From Kwoniella bestiolae CBS 10118 (lineage: Eukaryota; Basidiomycota; Tremellomycetes; Tremellales; Cryptococcaceae), in NCBI RefSeq assembly GCF_000512585.2, contig NC_089243.1, positions 1,116,001 to 1,180,000 on the forward strand: DNA of 64,000 nucleotides, given 5' to 3'. Of this stretch, positions 1-11,714 are shown piece by piece. The notes under the pieces are model-generated. The model made no database searches. It saw only the letters and a program-made list of their open reading frames with translations, and was not told where the DNA came from. Numbering within the stretch: the first letter of the stretch is position 1; each line of letters starts with the position of its first letter. The position numbers were made by a program, and so were the translations under genes.

Positions 1-1372
1 GGGTTGGAGAGAAAAGATCCCATACGGTGCACATGTCATCATCCTATTCACTTTGGCTTTTGCCGCTTTGATCTTGGTGTAAGTGGTTCATGTGATCTCA
101 TATGGTCGATCTATCATCGATGTGATGGAGAGAGAAATGACCGCTAAGCTGATGCATGATTCATATATGTAGCATCCTCAACACCTTCTCATCGCCCTTC
201 ATCCAATCAATCAGTTTCCTAAGACTTCCCGAGACAGATGGGGGAACCAATTTTGGTGCTTTCGGATGGTGTTCTTCCACTTTCTGTTTACCCAATGCGG
301 TAGCTTATGAGTGAGTCATCGACCATTTCTCACCACTCTGACCATGACTTGTGCTGATCATGTGGATGCAGGTACGAACCATATGTGAACAAGGCGTTGA
401 CCGGTGGTATGATGTTATGGGCGATTTGTGAGTACAATCCCCACTCAATAAGATCACTTCATTCTCTCCTTGTCACTCATCCTTACACTTTTGACTCTCG
501 ATCCAGCCGTCATATTTGTCTTCTTCACTGTCCTCGCTATCCTACCCCTCCTATTCGTCCACGGATCCAAAGCTTTGAGAACAGTCGGGAACAGGGTATT
601 CTTCATCTACACCATGGTGAGTTGTACATCTCTAAATGCTTCAGACTCGATACTCAACCCATTCTGTTTTCTCACGAGCCCTCAGATATCATGACGAAAT
701 CATTTACTGACTTCCTGATCACTATCGCAGAGTCTCGCCACCCTTCTCGTCATTATCGCTTGGCTCTTCTCGATCTACGGGTGGAGTATTGCTCATAGGG
801 CGTTCGAGCTCTCTGATATCGAAGTTAGGTTTGGTCCAGCCGTGAGTGTGTCCCCTCTGCGAGATGTTCTGAGCTGATAAGGTATGCTGGATAGATGTGG
901 ATGGGGTTGACAGCTGCTTTGTGCATGACCATGTGAGTTTGTTTTCGGATTGTTAGTATCCTCACTATCAACCTTGAAGGACACCTCATGGACACCCCCT
1001 GTCTGCTTATCCTTCCCCATGCTATTCATTCCCACCCTCTTCTCTTCTCCTCTCATCATTTGCCTTCGTCTCCCCATCATCCACTTTCCGTTCATCTCAC
1101 TCTTCATGCTCTTCGGCTCATTCCTCTTCATATCCCCATGCATTTGCCTCTCATACACCATCCCGTCATGTTCGACCCATCACCAAAGGTTGATTATTGA
1201 TTCGCTGACTCTCATTCCTAGCATCTTCATCCTCCGATGGCCCGCCGAGGCTTGGGACGGTACCACCACTCGAGCCAATGGCGGAGCAGGCGCTAGAGGT
1301 GTGCCTCAAGTTCCAGCCAATGGTTACTACCATTACAAGCGAACCACCAGAGAGGTTGTTCCAAGATACTGA
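1..1372 (+). CDS. SUR7/PalI (claudin-like) family membrane protein, 3' part
   Basis: The 5' end lies outside the window. I place exons at <1-78, 173-310, 372-427, 507-616, 731-841, 895-932 and 1222-1372; they stay in one frame and give about 226 residues. Four hydrophobic segments are visible. An extracellular-type loop between the first two contains FGAFGWCSSTFC, the Gly/Cys-pair signature of the SUR7/PalI superfamily. The tail after TM4 is short and ends in GYYHYKRTTREVVPRY, with a basic/aromatic cytosolic look. Family members sit in the plasma membrane (eisosomes, Rim9/PalI pH sensing, cell fusion). Which subgroup this one belongs to cannot be decided from the part seen. The last intron (933-1221, 289 nt) is much longer than the others (53-114 nt) and strongly pyrimidine-rich. 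Confidence 0.75.
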
Positions 1373-1748
1373 GCTGGGTCTAGCGGTATTATGAGTATGG
1401 AACCCAGTCTCCCGGCGAGACTTTACTTCGAGTACAGATAAAGAGAGTTTCATTTTCAGTTTCTATCTCTGTTTCCTGTTTTGAAGATGACGAAAAGAGG
1501 GAAGGAACAAGAAGATTTGTGTTTCACAAGGCTGGTCTGATAGAGTGTTAATCATAGCTTCATGTCATTTCGTTAATTTCGTAAGAATCGTATGAATGTG
1601 TGTTATGTACGAACGAGATGATATCCCTTATCCACCGCATCTTGCGATGACTACGCCATCCTTTCCCTCAAGCCAAGTGCCTCTTCTGATCTCCTATTCT
1701 TGACTTCTCTGCTGAAATTCAATCTTTAATTCCTCAATTTTCTCCCAT
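1373..1748. other. Convergent 3' spacer
   Basis: This spacer lies between the stops of the SUR7/PalI gene (+) and the PPxY hypothetical gene (-). It holds T-rich and AT-rich stretches suited to two opposing 3'UTRs. I see no further gene. Confidence 0.5.
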
Positions 1749-2447
1749 CTATGAATGCAGATGGTGTCCTTCTTCTTCAGCAACTATAATAGGCCCATCA
1801 GTCACTTCCGTTTGTTCCCCTTGTTCTCCTTGTTCGAAATCACCAAACTCCTCCTCATCCCCATCCATCTCATCTGCAACCCTCCCACTTCCTCGAGATC
1901 CTACAATCTCGTTCCCTGAAGATATCATCTCGCGTTCCGCCTGTTCCGCCTCCTCTCTCCGTATGTCCTCCCACGTCAAGGTCGGTTCAAAATGTTTGGC
2001 CATTTCCGCCAATTTTGCCGGGTTGAGCGATAACGACCGAGCATCATCGTCTATCTCATGTTCGAACTCTGAATATCCAGATACCGGTCTTGTCCGCGAA
2101 AACGTCGATGGACCGGGAGAAGATGGTGATGGTGCAGGGAGATGCGACTCATAAGATGGTGGAAGGTCTTCAGTCGATAAAGCGGTAAAAGAATTTTTCA
2201 TAGGTTCTGTAGGTCTTGCACCTCTAGCTTGACGTTCTTTCAATATCCTTGGTGTTTGTATCACCCCATCTGAATCATCCCACCCTCCGTTGGATCCTAC
2301 TAACAAGTTCTCCAATTCCCCTTCCTGAGCTTCTGGGTCGGGCGATGAGGCGCGGATGCGATTTCGGGTCCTAGGGAAGCACGAGTCGAATATGGAGAAG
2401 ACGGTGTCGATGAGGTATTCAAGGTCGATATCGCAGTGGTGGAGCAT
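1749..2447 (-). CDS. Hypothetical 232-residue acidic protein with PPxY motif
   Basis: This is a single uninterrupted frame of 232 codons starting at the first ATG. I do not recognise the family. The N-terminus (MLHHCDIDLEYLIDTVFSIF) looks structured. The middle is Ser/Pro-rich and disordered and contains DLPPSYESH, a PPxY-type ligand for WW domains such as those of Rsp5/Nedd4 ubiquitin ligases. A Leu/Ala/Glu-rich helical stretch (LNPAKLAEMAKHFEPTLTWE) follows, then a very acidic Glu/Gly-rich tail. There is no signal peptide or membrane segment. Being intronless is unusual among its neighbours. Length, composition and lack of stops support a real gene; the function is unknown. Confidence 0.6.
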   Translation of the reverse strand: MLHHCDIDLEYLIDTVFSIFDSCFPRTRNRIRASSPDPEAQEGELENLLVGSNGGWDDSDGVIQTPRILKERQARGARPTEPMKNSFTALSTEDLPPSYESHLPAPSPSSPGPSTFSRTRPVSGYSEFEHEIDDDARSLSLNPAKLAEMAKHFEPTLTWEDIRREEAEQAEREMISSGNEIVGSRGSGRVADEMDGDEEEFGDFEQGEQGEQTEVTDGPIIVAEEEGHHLHS

Positions 2448-2700
2448 CGTGGGAGGTCACGGGGTACGAGTGCGCCTTGAATGATGAGTAAGGCCTGTTG
2501 ATAAGATGTTGAAAGCTGTTGTCACAAGTCCATTTGATTTGCTTTCTTATACGCCTTCAACAGCTGATCCGACATAAAAAGAGGGATGTGCAACAAAGCT
2601 TCGAACGACGTTCGTCGAATTGCGTAAACGCGCTCCGGAAAACAGACAACCTGGTTCAATTTACCTTGCAGAGACCACCTCCAGCACCCGCAAAAAACAA

Positions 2701-2786
2701 TGCCTTCTACCCGAATCGAACGAGTGACCCTGTCATAGCATCAAAGACTACTAGTGACAAATTCTAAACCACTGAACTAAGAAGGC
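2701..2786 (-). tRNA. tRNA-Thr (anticodon AGT) with a 12-nt intron
   Basis: Read on the minus strand, the 7-bp acceptor stem GCCTTCT/AGAAGGC is perfect with discriminator A. A 4-bp D stem follows (GTTC/GAAT with one G-U), with GG in the D loop. The anticodon stem TGTCA/TGACA is perfect. The T stem ACTCG/CGGGT carries the loop TTCGATT. The 19-nt anticodon loop reads CTAGTA followed by 12 extra bases and A. This puts anticodon AGT at positions 34-36 and an intron at the canonical 37/38 site. AGT would be inosine-modified and decode ACU/ACC threonine codons. Confidence 0.92.
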
Positions 2787-3150
2787 TTAGACGATTTTTC
2801 CATACTGTCCTAAAATACAATGCTCTCAGAGTAGCAGAGCCCCCCTATGCCCGTCCGGGGAGTCACTCAAATACGTCATCGTGATCGGCTTTTGCCGCGG
2901 CCGTGCGATACGATGAGATGTTGACGTCGTTCCTTCGTTCCAATGGTGCAAAAAACGTTATCGCAGAGCAAACATCCCCGCTGTATATATCTATAGATAT
3001 ATAGACAATTCCTTTCCCATACCCTCACTATAACACATCATCTCATTTTCGACTCATAGAAGGCCTCTCTAGACGGCGCACAATACCCCAGCGAATTTAA
3101 CTTAGCACGAAATATTGAAGTTCTCCCAGTAGAAGAACCAACAAGCAATC
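2787..3150 (+). promoter_or_regulatory. Promoter region of the phosphate carrier gene
   Basis: This 364-nt spacer lies upstream of the carrier ATG. A TATA-like run (TATATATCTATAGATATATAG) begins near 2983, about 165 nt before the ATG. A pyrimidine-rich, CA-rich leader follows at about 3010-3060, which is a plausible transcription start zone. No other gene is seen. Confidence 0.45.
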
Positions 3151-4684
3151 ATGTCGGCTGAAAAAGCAAAGAACGTAGCCAAAGATGTGGTCAACACGCC
3201 CCTCACTCCCAACTTCACAGCTAAAGATTACTCGTCGTTCTTCCTGGCAGGAGCGTTATGCTGTACTTTGTAAGTGGCACTTTCCCAATTTTCACCAAAA
3301 AAACCGAATTAATTCTGACCTTCGATTCGTTCGACAGATCACACGGTGCGATGACTCGTAAGTCCATTCCAAGCCTCAAAGCACAACCCGGGTATCGCAT
3401 GCATAGCTGATAGAGTGCTCTGATACATAGCTATCGACGTTGTGAAGACCCGTATACAGATCGATCCGGCGATGAAAGGAATGTCGTTAATTTCCGGTGG
3501 ACGAAGTATTGTAGCTAAGGAGGGTACTCGGGGGTTGTTGACTGGCTTCGGACCGACTGCTGTTGGCTATTTCTTTCAGGGAGGTGCGAAGTTCGCAGGA
3601 TTTTCAACGGCTGTGAGTACTGTCTCCTTCTCATAGGCAAGCGGAAAGAATTATGGGACCTGCGAAGTCGGATCACTGATCGTTTCACAGAAAAAATACC
3701 TGGTCGAACTTTCCGGAAGTAAAGAAAACGCCATCAAGAATAGGACTGCTATCTATCTTGGAGGTGCTGCTATAGCTGAGTGAGAGAACTTGCCATACAG
3801 GCTACATCGCTGGTGTCAATAGCTGACAATGGCATCCTTCTAGGTTCTTCGCCGATATCCTCTTGACGCCCATGGAAGCGACTCGTATTCGTCTTGTATC
3901 AGATCCAAAAGTGAGTTACTGAAACTCTCACTGGCACTGGGGACGAGCATCTAATCTCTGTGTGTTCTTTGCAGTATGCAAACGGTATGGTCTCCGGTCT
4001 AACCAAAATTGCAACCACAGAAGGGATTTCCAGTCTTTACGCGGGTTTCATTCCAATTTTGCTCAAGCAGGTTCCGTATGCTATCGGTGAGTGCCACTGA
4101 GCCTTGTATGTCTCTACAAGTTAGCGAAGCTGACAGATCGGGGCTCAAGGCCAATTCACCGTGAACGAATTCTGCCTTGAGCTCATCTACAAGCGAATGA
4201 CTCCAGAGACCAAAGCGAATCTCTCTGCCCCTTCTCAATTCGGTATAACCCTTGGCTCAGGTATTGTGGCGGGATTCGCCGCCGCCGTTTTGAGTCATGT
4301 GAGTCACCAGCGCAATGCTCCCCTCGAGTATGCGCTGATCCTAAATCTACTTCGTAGCCCGCCGATACACTCTTATCCCAGATTAACAAAGGGCATGGTC
4401 CTAAAGGATCGATGGTCAATAGACTAGTTGCGTTAGGTAAAGAAGCGGGTGTCAGAGGGTTGTTCGCAGGCCTCGGTCCCAGAATGAGTAAGTGTATGGA
4501 AAATATTGATCATCTCGTGTCCCTGCCTTATTCTCTAGTTGCGACGGAACACTCTTTTGCTAATGTTATGCCAATAGTCATGACTGCTGGGCTTGTTTCC
4601 TCGCAATTCATTTTGTTTAAATATATAAAGACTGCTCTGGGAGCCAAAGCGGACGTCGAGATACACAAAGAAGACTCTGCGTAA
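3151..4684 (+). CDS. MIR1: Mitochondrial phosphate carrier (MCF/SLC25 family)
   Basis: This inner-membrane carrier imports phosphate into the mitochondrial matrix for ATP synthesis. The spliced product of about 315 residues has the three mitochondrial-carrier signatures in order: PIDVVKTR, PMEATRIR and PADTLLSQ. It also has the phosphate-carrier-specific blocks LLTGFGPT, RIRLVSDP and ILLKQVPY. The start follows a purine-rich leader, and the N-terminus lacks a long presequence, as in yeast Mir1. Exon 2 (3338-3357) is only 20 nt and is needed to join the first helix to PIDVVKT. The C-terminal exon reads MTAGLVSSQF, matching the family's sixth helix. A copper-transporting Pic2-type carrier is the alternative, but the Mir1-like blocks fit better. 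Confidence 0.9.
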
Positions 4685-4879
4685 GTGTATCCGAAAAATT
4701 AGAAGCGCAACAAAGCAGAATTTTACACATAGATCCCTTATAATGCATGGGCTGGGTAATATAAGGATGTTTGGTACAACCACCTTCTAAATAGGTCATT
4801 CGTTGTTTGAGGAACCGGTGTTAGATACATACCGAAATCTGCCGAAATCTCTACAGTGTTCTGGTGATAATCGACAACT

Positions 4880-7800
4880 TTACGCGACAATTACCTGCAG
4901 CGTCTTCACCTCAAAGCCTCGGAATGATAAGTCGAGCTCGGTCACGCCATCAACGCTTTTCCACTCCAGTTTCGGCTCATCCGTCATTGGCTCTTCAAGT
5001 ATATTAACCCATTTGAGGTCTAAAGGGCTTAATCCGGTACTGAGGGAGATCATCAGCGAAAACCGATTTAATGTGATTGTCACTTACATCCTCATAGACC
5101 CTTGAGCCTTAGCACCAACGCTTTCGAACATCCTCAGTACGACAGTCTTCTTCCCATTGACCTCGTCGTCTTCACCTCTCTTGATCGCATCAATGATGAT
5201 GCTATCTGCTCTGAGACCTGATATTTCGAGTCGAATCCTTTGAAGCTGATCAGCCGCACGATTACTTAAATATCTGAAGTGAACGTCGTTGACAATTCGC
5301 ATAGCATCCTTGTATACTCCACTTTCGACAAATCGATCGGCATGCGGGATGATCGCAAAGGAGAAATCGTGTTCTCCTTGATCTTGTTCCGGATCAGGTG
5401 CAGTAGCCGAACGCAATAACGATAACCTAGAAGTCGATCAGTGACTATGGCTGGAACGTCATGACAAGAAGCAGCACTCACCTCATTGTGTTCCCCTCAA
5501 CGGCGTAACCATACTTGTAATCACTAGCGATGGTCACACCGTACCCAGGTTCGCTCAAATCGCCAAACATATGACCGCAAACTTCGAATTTGGCCTGCTC
5601 GAACGTGGTGTTCCGGTGGGTAGGTCGCTCGATCAACCCATATTGAGTACCGAAAGTGGCATTGGGGGCGTGTATATCGACAGGAAGCACAACTAAAATC
5701 GCCGTTAACCTATCTCCAAATTCGATTTCTGATACTTACATTTCAAGAATTTATGTTTCTCATGCCAATCCGCGTGGGCCTCAACACGGATGGTGGATCG
5801 AGTAGACTCCGGGATGGCAGCATCGAGGGAGAACTAGCACCTTTAGCTGGACTCGACCAACAGTGTACATACCTTAAGAACAACTTTACTGGTCCCGAAA
5901 ACGCTTTCTGTTCGAAGAGTTGCCCGAAGTGGGCCCTCATCTACAATTTCGACTTTATCGAAAAACAGAGTGGTCGCACAATCCAGATGATAGATCTCGG
6001 TATCCCACGCATCGTACGCGAGAGGGAAATCCTCGTATAACATCAAGCCACCTGTATCTGCTCCTGGTCCTAGTACAATGAGTTCCCGATCCAGAGTGAG
6101 ATCTTTGAGACTGGTGATTCGCCCGCTTGAGATGGTTAGTCGCAAATGCGCGTTGGAAAGGATAAAGGTATCGCCTGTCTGCTCGACGTGCGGCGGAGTA
6201 GTATTCTTGGCTGAAATGAACGAGCCGAGACCTGAAGTGTCGGTTTGGATAAGGCCAAATGCCGTACCGGAGGCAGTGGTCTGGGTGGTGATTGATTCGG
6301 AGGTGACTGCTTTCGGATCGATCTCTATAACCTCAGTCCGTGGTAATCTGTGGGGGTCAAGCACCACGACTTGCTCGTTTCCATCGTTATTGTCAGCCGA
6401 GGCACTTGTGAATGTGCTCAATACTCGATCGAGCAGTTGCTTTGTTTGAAGTATACGTCGATCGTAGATCCCGAGTGCATCGTCCACGGCCATACGAATG
6501 CTTGTCCCAGGAATGACATCGTGGAATTGGTTGAGAAGGACATCTCTCCAAATGTCCTCAAGCTCGGCACTATTGAGAATCAATAACTTATAGTCTTGAA
6601 TGGTGTGAGGTTACTCACTGAGGATACTGAAATGTATCGTTTAGAAGAGACGCCAAAGTGGCGTAATACTCCACGTCTCGTAAGAGCTTCTCCATTTCCC
6701 GATTGCCCTTCTTGAGACCTGCTTGACTGGTGTAAGTCTTTGAGTTGGGTCAGTCATCTCTTTCACCATAGAGAGGTTTGTACACTTACTCCACGGTGCA
6801 ACTCGAAATACAGCTCGCCTCTCCACGTAGGGAGAGTCTTACCGTTGTTTGTCTTCTGGCAAAGCCTATCAAAGAATTCCGAGACTTTGCCGATCTTGAA
6901 TGACGGCATCTCAGGATTGTGATCTGCGGCCGAGGCTAGACGTTGAAGCTAAATGCCGGACTGAATCTCAGCTTGCAGGTCCGATTGGCAATCCTGATGG
7001 TTCACTCACTTTGTTTAACATGCCGGGAGTGGGTCCACCTCCCCCATCCCCATTGCCAAACAGCAAAAGACACTCGTCTGTAACACCTAGATTCTTGTTT
7101 TTGGTTGCACCTTTCACTAGATCCTTGTAATCACATTGAGCGTTGTATGTATCCGTTGGTGTCATATGAGAAAGCACTTGACTGCCATCTAGCCCAATCC
7201 AGTTGAAAGTTGAATACGGGAAAAGGTTGATGTTGTTCCAACTCAACTGATAAGACGATGTGAGCAGATCGTCCTGTATGAACTATTCACACGGTACGAG
7301 GCTTACTTTTTGGGTAAAGAAGTAATCGATCCCCGCTAATCTCAGAATCTGCGGCAACTGACTCGCATAACCGAAAGTATCGGGTAGCCAAGCTTCTCTA
7401 CAGCGTACACCGAACCTCTCTTTGAAGTACCTCTGTCCAAGGAGGTATTGTCGACACAAGCTCTCACCGGAAGGCAGTAGACAGTCATGTTCCAGCCAAG
7501 CTCCGCCTACAGGATGGAAGTGTCCAGCTTTGATTTGCTCTTTCACAGATTCAAATAATGATGGATACAACTGCTCCAACCAAATGTATTGTTGCGCAGA
7601 TGATGCGGCGAATTGATGTCCAGGGAATCGCTTAATGAGGTCGATCTGTGTTGACCAGGAACGTGCCACTTTCTGTTGGGACTGCGAATACGTCCAGAGC
7701 CAGGCGGTATCAATGTGGCTGTACCTCGTCAGCTCCGTCACTTCTAGAAAGACTCACCAATGGCCGATGCCCCAGATCTTAGCGTCTTTCTCAGTCACGT

Positions 7801-8906
7801 CGGTATGGGTGGTAAGTTTTGCAAGACTTTGTTCATCAAGTGAACCCAATACTTCCCATCCGATCTTCCTACATCGGTTTACTATCTCGTCCAGCCTTCC
7901 ATCATCCTCGTCTCCTGCTGTCCTACGAAATTGATTCATGATCTCGTTACTTGCTCTCATTGCGCGACGAGATAAGCTTGACCCCTCACTGTCAGGGTGA
8001 GTACCTATTTGACTTAGAATCTGGAAATCAATCTGTAGAGCTCGGGCTTCAGAACGGATAAGAACTATATCCGCCACTGCAAGGTGGAAATATACATTCA
8101 TCTGTGAAGCTAAGTCAGCTTAACACCGACTACGACAGAGATACCTGGCGCTTACATCCGGTGGTTGATGTCGGAACCCATTCAGACCGAGACCGAACAT
8201 CCCGTTGACAGAAATCTCGATGATACACTGATATCGGCCACTCTCAACGGCTTCACGAGGGATGATATGTTCGATCCGTCTGTCTTCTCGGTCTGACATA
8301 CCGTTCTTGACAGAGTTGGGACCCCCAGTGATGGCTAACAAGAAGTCAGAGACTGCCAAAGACTTCAGATCTATTGGACTGCTCACCATGAAGCGGATGC
8401 CCGTTCAAAGTAAATATCATTGCTTCGCATCCTGGATCGAACTCAACTAGAGGCCAGTCAGGCTGACTGCGTTTCGAGAAATCCATTCATGAAGTACTCA
8501 CAGATCACAGGTTCGTTCGAATGCTTGTAAGCTTCTGGAATCGTAAGATCCACTGATAACCAATGGTTAGTCCAGCTTGGACCTAATGAATCCCCTTTCC
8601 GATATGGCTTCACATCGCCGGACTGTAAGAGCTGAGTTGCTTCCTTAAAGGTCGGCTTCTCCGTTCCCGGGGCAGACCACAATGCCATATGTACGAACTC
8701 ATCGCCATCTACACGAGCTCGATCCAAGGCGGAAGAGAGATTATGATCTGCATAATGTCCTTCGTTGAACAGCTTGAGACGGCGTTCAGTCTGAACTTAC
8801 GTTAGCACTTCTTATCAACGTTGTGAGTGATCGGATTCCGATGGCTCACTATGTTCGGTAAAAGGGGAAAGTTGACAGCCTCAGTTCTTCTTGGATAAGT
8901 CGACAT
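4880..8906 (-). CDS. AMS1: GH38 alpha-mannosidase, Ams1 type
   Basis: This is a class IIC alpha-mannosidase that trims free oligosaccharides in cytosol and vacuole and reaches the vacuole by selective autophagy in yeast. Starting at MSTYPRRTEAVNFP, the exons give the Ams1 N-terminal block (RRLKLFNEGHYAD, LGPSWTNHW). They then give the catalytic barrel with GHCHIDTAWLW (zinc-binding His/Asp) and WLEHDCLLPSGES, whose Asp is the nucleophile. RDVLLNQFHDVIPGTS is the family's conserved middle helix. The beta-rich C-terminal half ends in FRGFEVKTLQVIVA. About 15 short introns keep one frame, and the total is about 1,100 residues, as expected. There is no signal peptide. The gene is divergent from a sugar transporter. 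Confidence 0.92.
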
Positions 8907-9584
8907 GATGCTGTTCACAATGCATGTTTCTTCCTCCACCAGCTTCAGGCCGAAGCATTCTGACTTATATCACTTCGCTGGAGTACGCGATTCGTCCTGC
9001 ATCGGCCCGGATGACCGAGGAAAAGGTATCCACTTGATTGCATCAGTCAGCGGAGACATGGAGCCGGAGTGACACAGAACGCTAGACTACATTTACCGTT
9101 ACTCCGTGCTCCGAAGTTTCAATGGCTGTCCGATATAGACACAAACGCCAAGAAACCGTTAGATACGATTCACGTAAGCTAGTGCCTCCTGTATCAGGTG
9201 ATCACCTTTCGTACCTGATTTTCAAGACTGAAAAGTGTGTGGCGCATTCCTCTAATTCCAAAAATCTTGGATTTGACGCTGAGCTGGTGCGTTATACCTT
9301 GATTCGCCGATATTACTCCTTAATTAATTGTTTACGGACGGACGTACAATACCCCTTTGTATCAAGATATTCATATGTGATCACATGGTGGTCATGACGG
9401 CACGCGAATGGGGGAGTCTAGCGGTGGATCCGGCTGCGGCAGGCGGTGGATACCTGGATGGTCATGGGGCACAAATGAGCCCCCACGGGATTCAATGATG
9501 GAGGTGGCATGGCATATAAGGCAGATCGCAATGGTGATGTTTGGCCCCGATGGTCAAAGGATCCGCAATTCATGTCAACTCACC
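8907..9584. promoter_or_regulatory. Divergent promoter between alpha-mannosidase and sugar transporter
   Basis: This 678-nt spacer lies between two start codons facing away from each other. A TATAAG box at 9515-9520 lies about 65 nt before the transporter ATG at 9585. It supports that start over in-frame ATGs further upstream, for example at 9408. CCCCAC at about 9482 resembles the core of a Mig1/CreA carbon-repression site, but one short match is weak. Confidence 0.45.
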
Positions 9585-11714
9585 ATGAACGTCTCGACCA
9601 ATCCACCCTCGGCACCAAGGCTTGCTGAAAGCACCGAAAATGTCCCACAGATCCTGGACGCAAAGGCTGAAACCAACCACATCGAAATTGTAAAAGAGAA
9701 GCTGAATGCGTTACACGATGGGCGACAAGTACAACTTAAATCAAGCCTTGATAAATTATCCTTGTTTGAATGCCTCTCCACCTTTAAACGGTCGGTCATC
9801 ATTTGTGCTTTGGCCGGATTTGCAGCTGCCACTGATGGTGAGTTATTGTTGGTTGTCTGTGTCATCATCGGAGGCTAAACAATCGCCTGTAAAATTAGGT
9901 TACCAACACCAAATGTCAGCCAATATCATAGCCAATAAGGGATTCGTGCAGGAATTCTCGAAAGGCCGTGGTAAGCTGGACGCAACCTGGGTATCGACGT
10001 TTGGGGGTCTATACAGGTATGACCTTCCTTTCGAATGTCACTTTCCAAGCTAAGCGAGGGCTCGTAGCGCCGGTCAAGTGATTGGCCAATTTTTTATTCC
10101 TTTTGCTTCGGATTTTCTGGGACGAAAAGGTTCCATGTATGTCTTTATGGGGGTCTTGACGATTGTGGGTGCTTGACCTGATGTCCAAGTGTTGTGTTAA
10201 GCTGAGAGTTGGCTCAGTCGGTCATCGTGGAGTCCGTCTCCAGTGTCTGGTGGCATTGGACACTGGCGAAGTTGATCGCGGGTGTGGGCATAGGTTCGGT
10301 CCAGGCGACGCTCCCAGTTGTGAGTCAGTTCAAGTGGGAGACATTCACCGCTTACTGGTTTCCATAGTACATCAACGAGCATGCGCCATCCCAGATCCGA
10401 GGAGTTCTCATCGTGGCATATAGTCTGTACGTGTCAGGTCAAGCTGAAAGACGTGATTACTGATCCAAACAATGTCCTTGCAGCTGGTTCTCTCTTGGTG
10501 GTCTTATGTCCTCGGTGGCTTTGAAAGTCAGATCCGACTCCCACCCTCTAGATTACAAGACATCGATCTATACCCAGTTCGGTATGCTAGGTTTGAGTAT
10601 GATCATTTTTGTATTCCTGCCTGAGTCTCCATGTGAGTGAGAATGTCTCACATTCTGAAAACGGCTCTGATGGCCTGACATGGGATGACGCAGGGTGGCT
10701 CGTCAGCAAAGGCAAGCTCGACAAGGCACGCAATGTCCTTGTGAAGAAGTTCCAAAACATCCCTGAGTACGATATCGATGGTGAGCTGGCGATCATTGCA
10801 GCGACTATTGAGCGACAACGCCAATGGGATCGTGAAGCCGCTGCTGAAGGAAGCTGGGCGATTTTCAAGGGTCTCAATGGGAAACGTTTCCTTATTGGTT
10901 CATGGCCAAAGGTAATTCTGCTTCTGCTTAGAGGGTGGGCAGTAGCTGAGGTGCTTTTCAACAGGTTTTGCAACAGTTTGTAGGATTATCGGTTTTCTCG
11001 TCGTATTCGGCATACTTCTTCTCCCTCGCGGGCAACAAGGATGCTTTCCTGGTCACTGTCATTCTTGGGTGTTGCAGTCTTGCTTCGGTGATTCTGGATG
11101 CTCTTCTGGTTGACAAGATTGGTCGACGTCGTATGACCCTCATCGGCTTCTCAGGCGCATGTTTTGGGGTCACCTTGATGGCCATCATTGGGTGCTTCGA
11201 CTATGCGAACGCTCAACTCGGGTCAGTGCTGGTATTCGCCGGTGTCACTGCCAATTTCTTCAATACGTTCCAATCCTCCACTTCTTACGCTTATCTCGCC
11301 GAGATGCCCGAGCAAAGATTTAGAGCTAAAGCGACTGGTTGGGGTCTGGCTTACTGTAATTTGTGAGTGTGCTGGATGATATGACTAAAAGAGCTGTGCT
11401 GATCATGAAGCTAGATACGCTATCATGTTCAATTTCACGGTGCCACTTATGTTGAAAAAATGGGTAGTCAAAACCGCGTTCCTCTTCTCCTGCCTCGGTA
11501 TTCCGTGAGTAATGCCCCGTGGTGGTGCTAGAAAGGACCGCGGCTGATCCTTTCCTGCAGAGGTACGATTCTCGCTTTCTTTATCATGCCCGAAAGTATG
11601 GGCCGAAGTCCCGCAGAAATTCACGAAATGTTTGTCGATGGGGTGCCTCTCAGAAAATGGCGAGGATATAAGACTCATGTCGAAACCGATCTCGACGCTA
11701 GACTAGATATCTGA
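9585..11714 (+). CDS. MFS sugar transporter (sugar porter family, alpha-glucoside permease-like)
   Basis: This is a plasma-membrane proton/sugar symporter of about 530 residues. The N-terminal cytosolic tail is followed by the first helix at ALAGFAAATDG. Sugar-porter blocks follow: GRKGSMYVFMG after TM2, INEHAPSQIRG after TM4, LPESPWWLVSKGK at the central loop, DKIGRRRM and MPESMGRSPAE near the end. The PESPWWL block is typical of maltose/alpha-glucoside permeases. Eight or so short introns (phases 0-2) maintain the frame; one uses donor GTGGGT. The start was chosen downstream of a TATAAG box. The true substrate is unknown. Its position beside Ams1 suggests a link to mannoside or oligosaccharide use, but that is inference. 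Confidence 0.88.

Noticed and set aside
950..1372. 140-codon plus-strand frame through the last SUR7/PalI intron
   Set aside because: The exon frame upstream hits TGA directly at the donor. The hydrophobic look comes from C/T-rich intron sequence.
9408..9584. Upstream in-frame start of the sugar transporter
   Set aside because: It lies 5' of the TATAAG box at 9515-9520 and would give a Gly/Trp-rich extension unlike the family.
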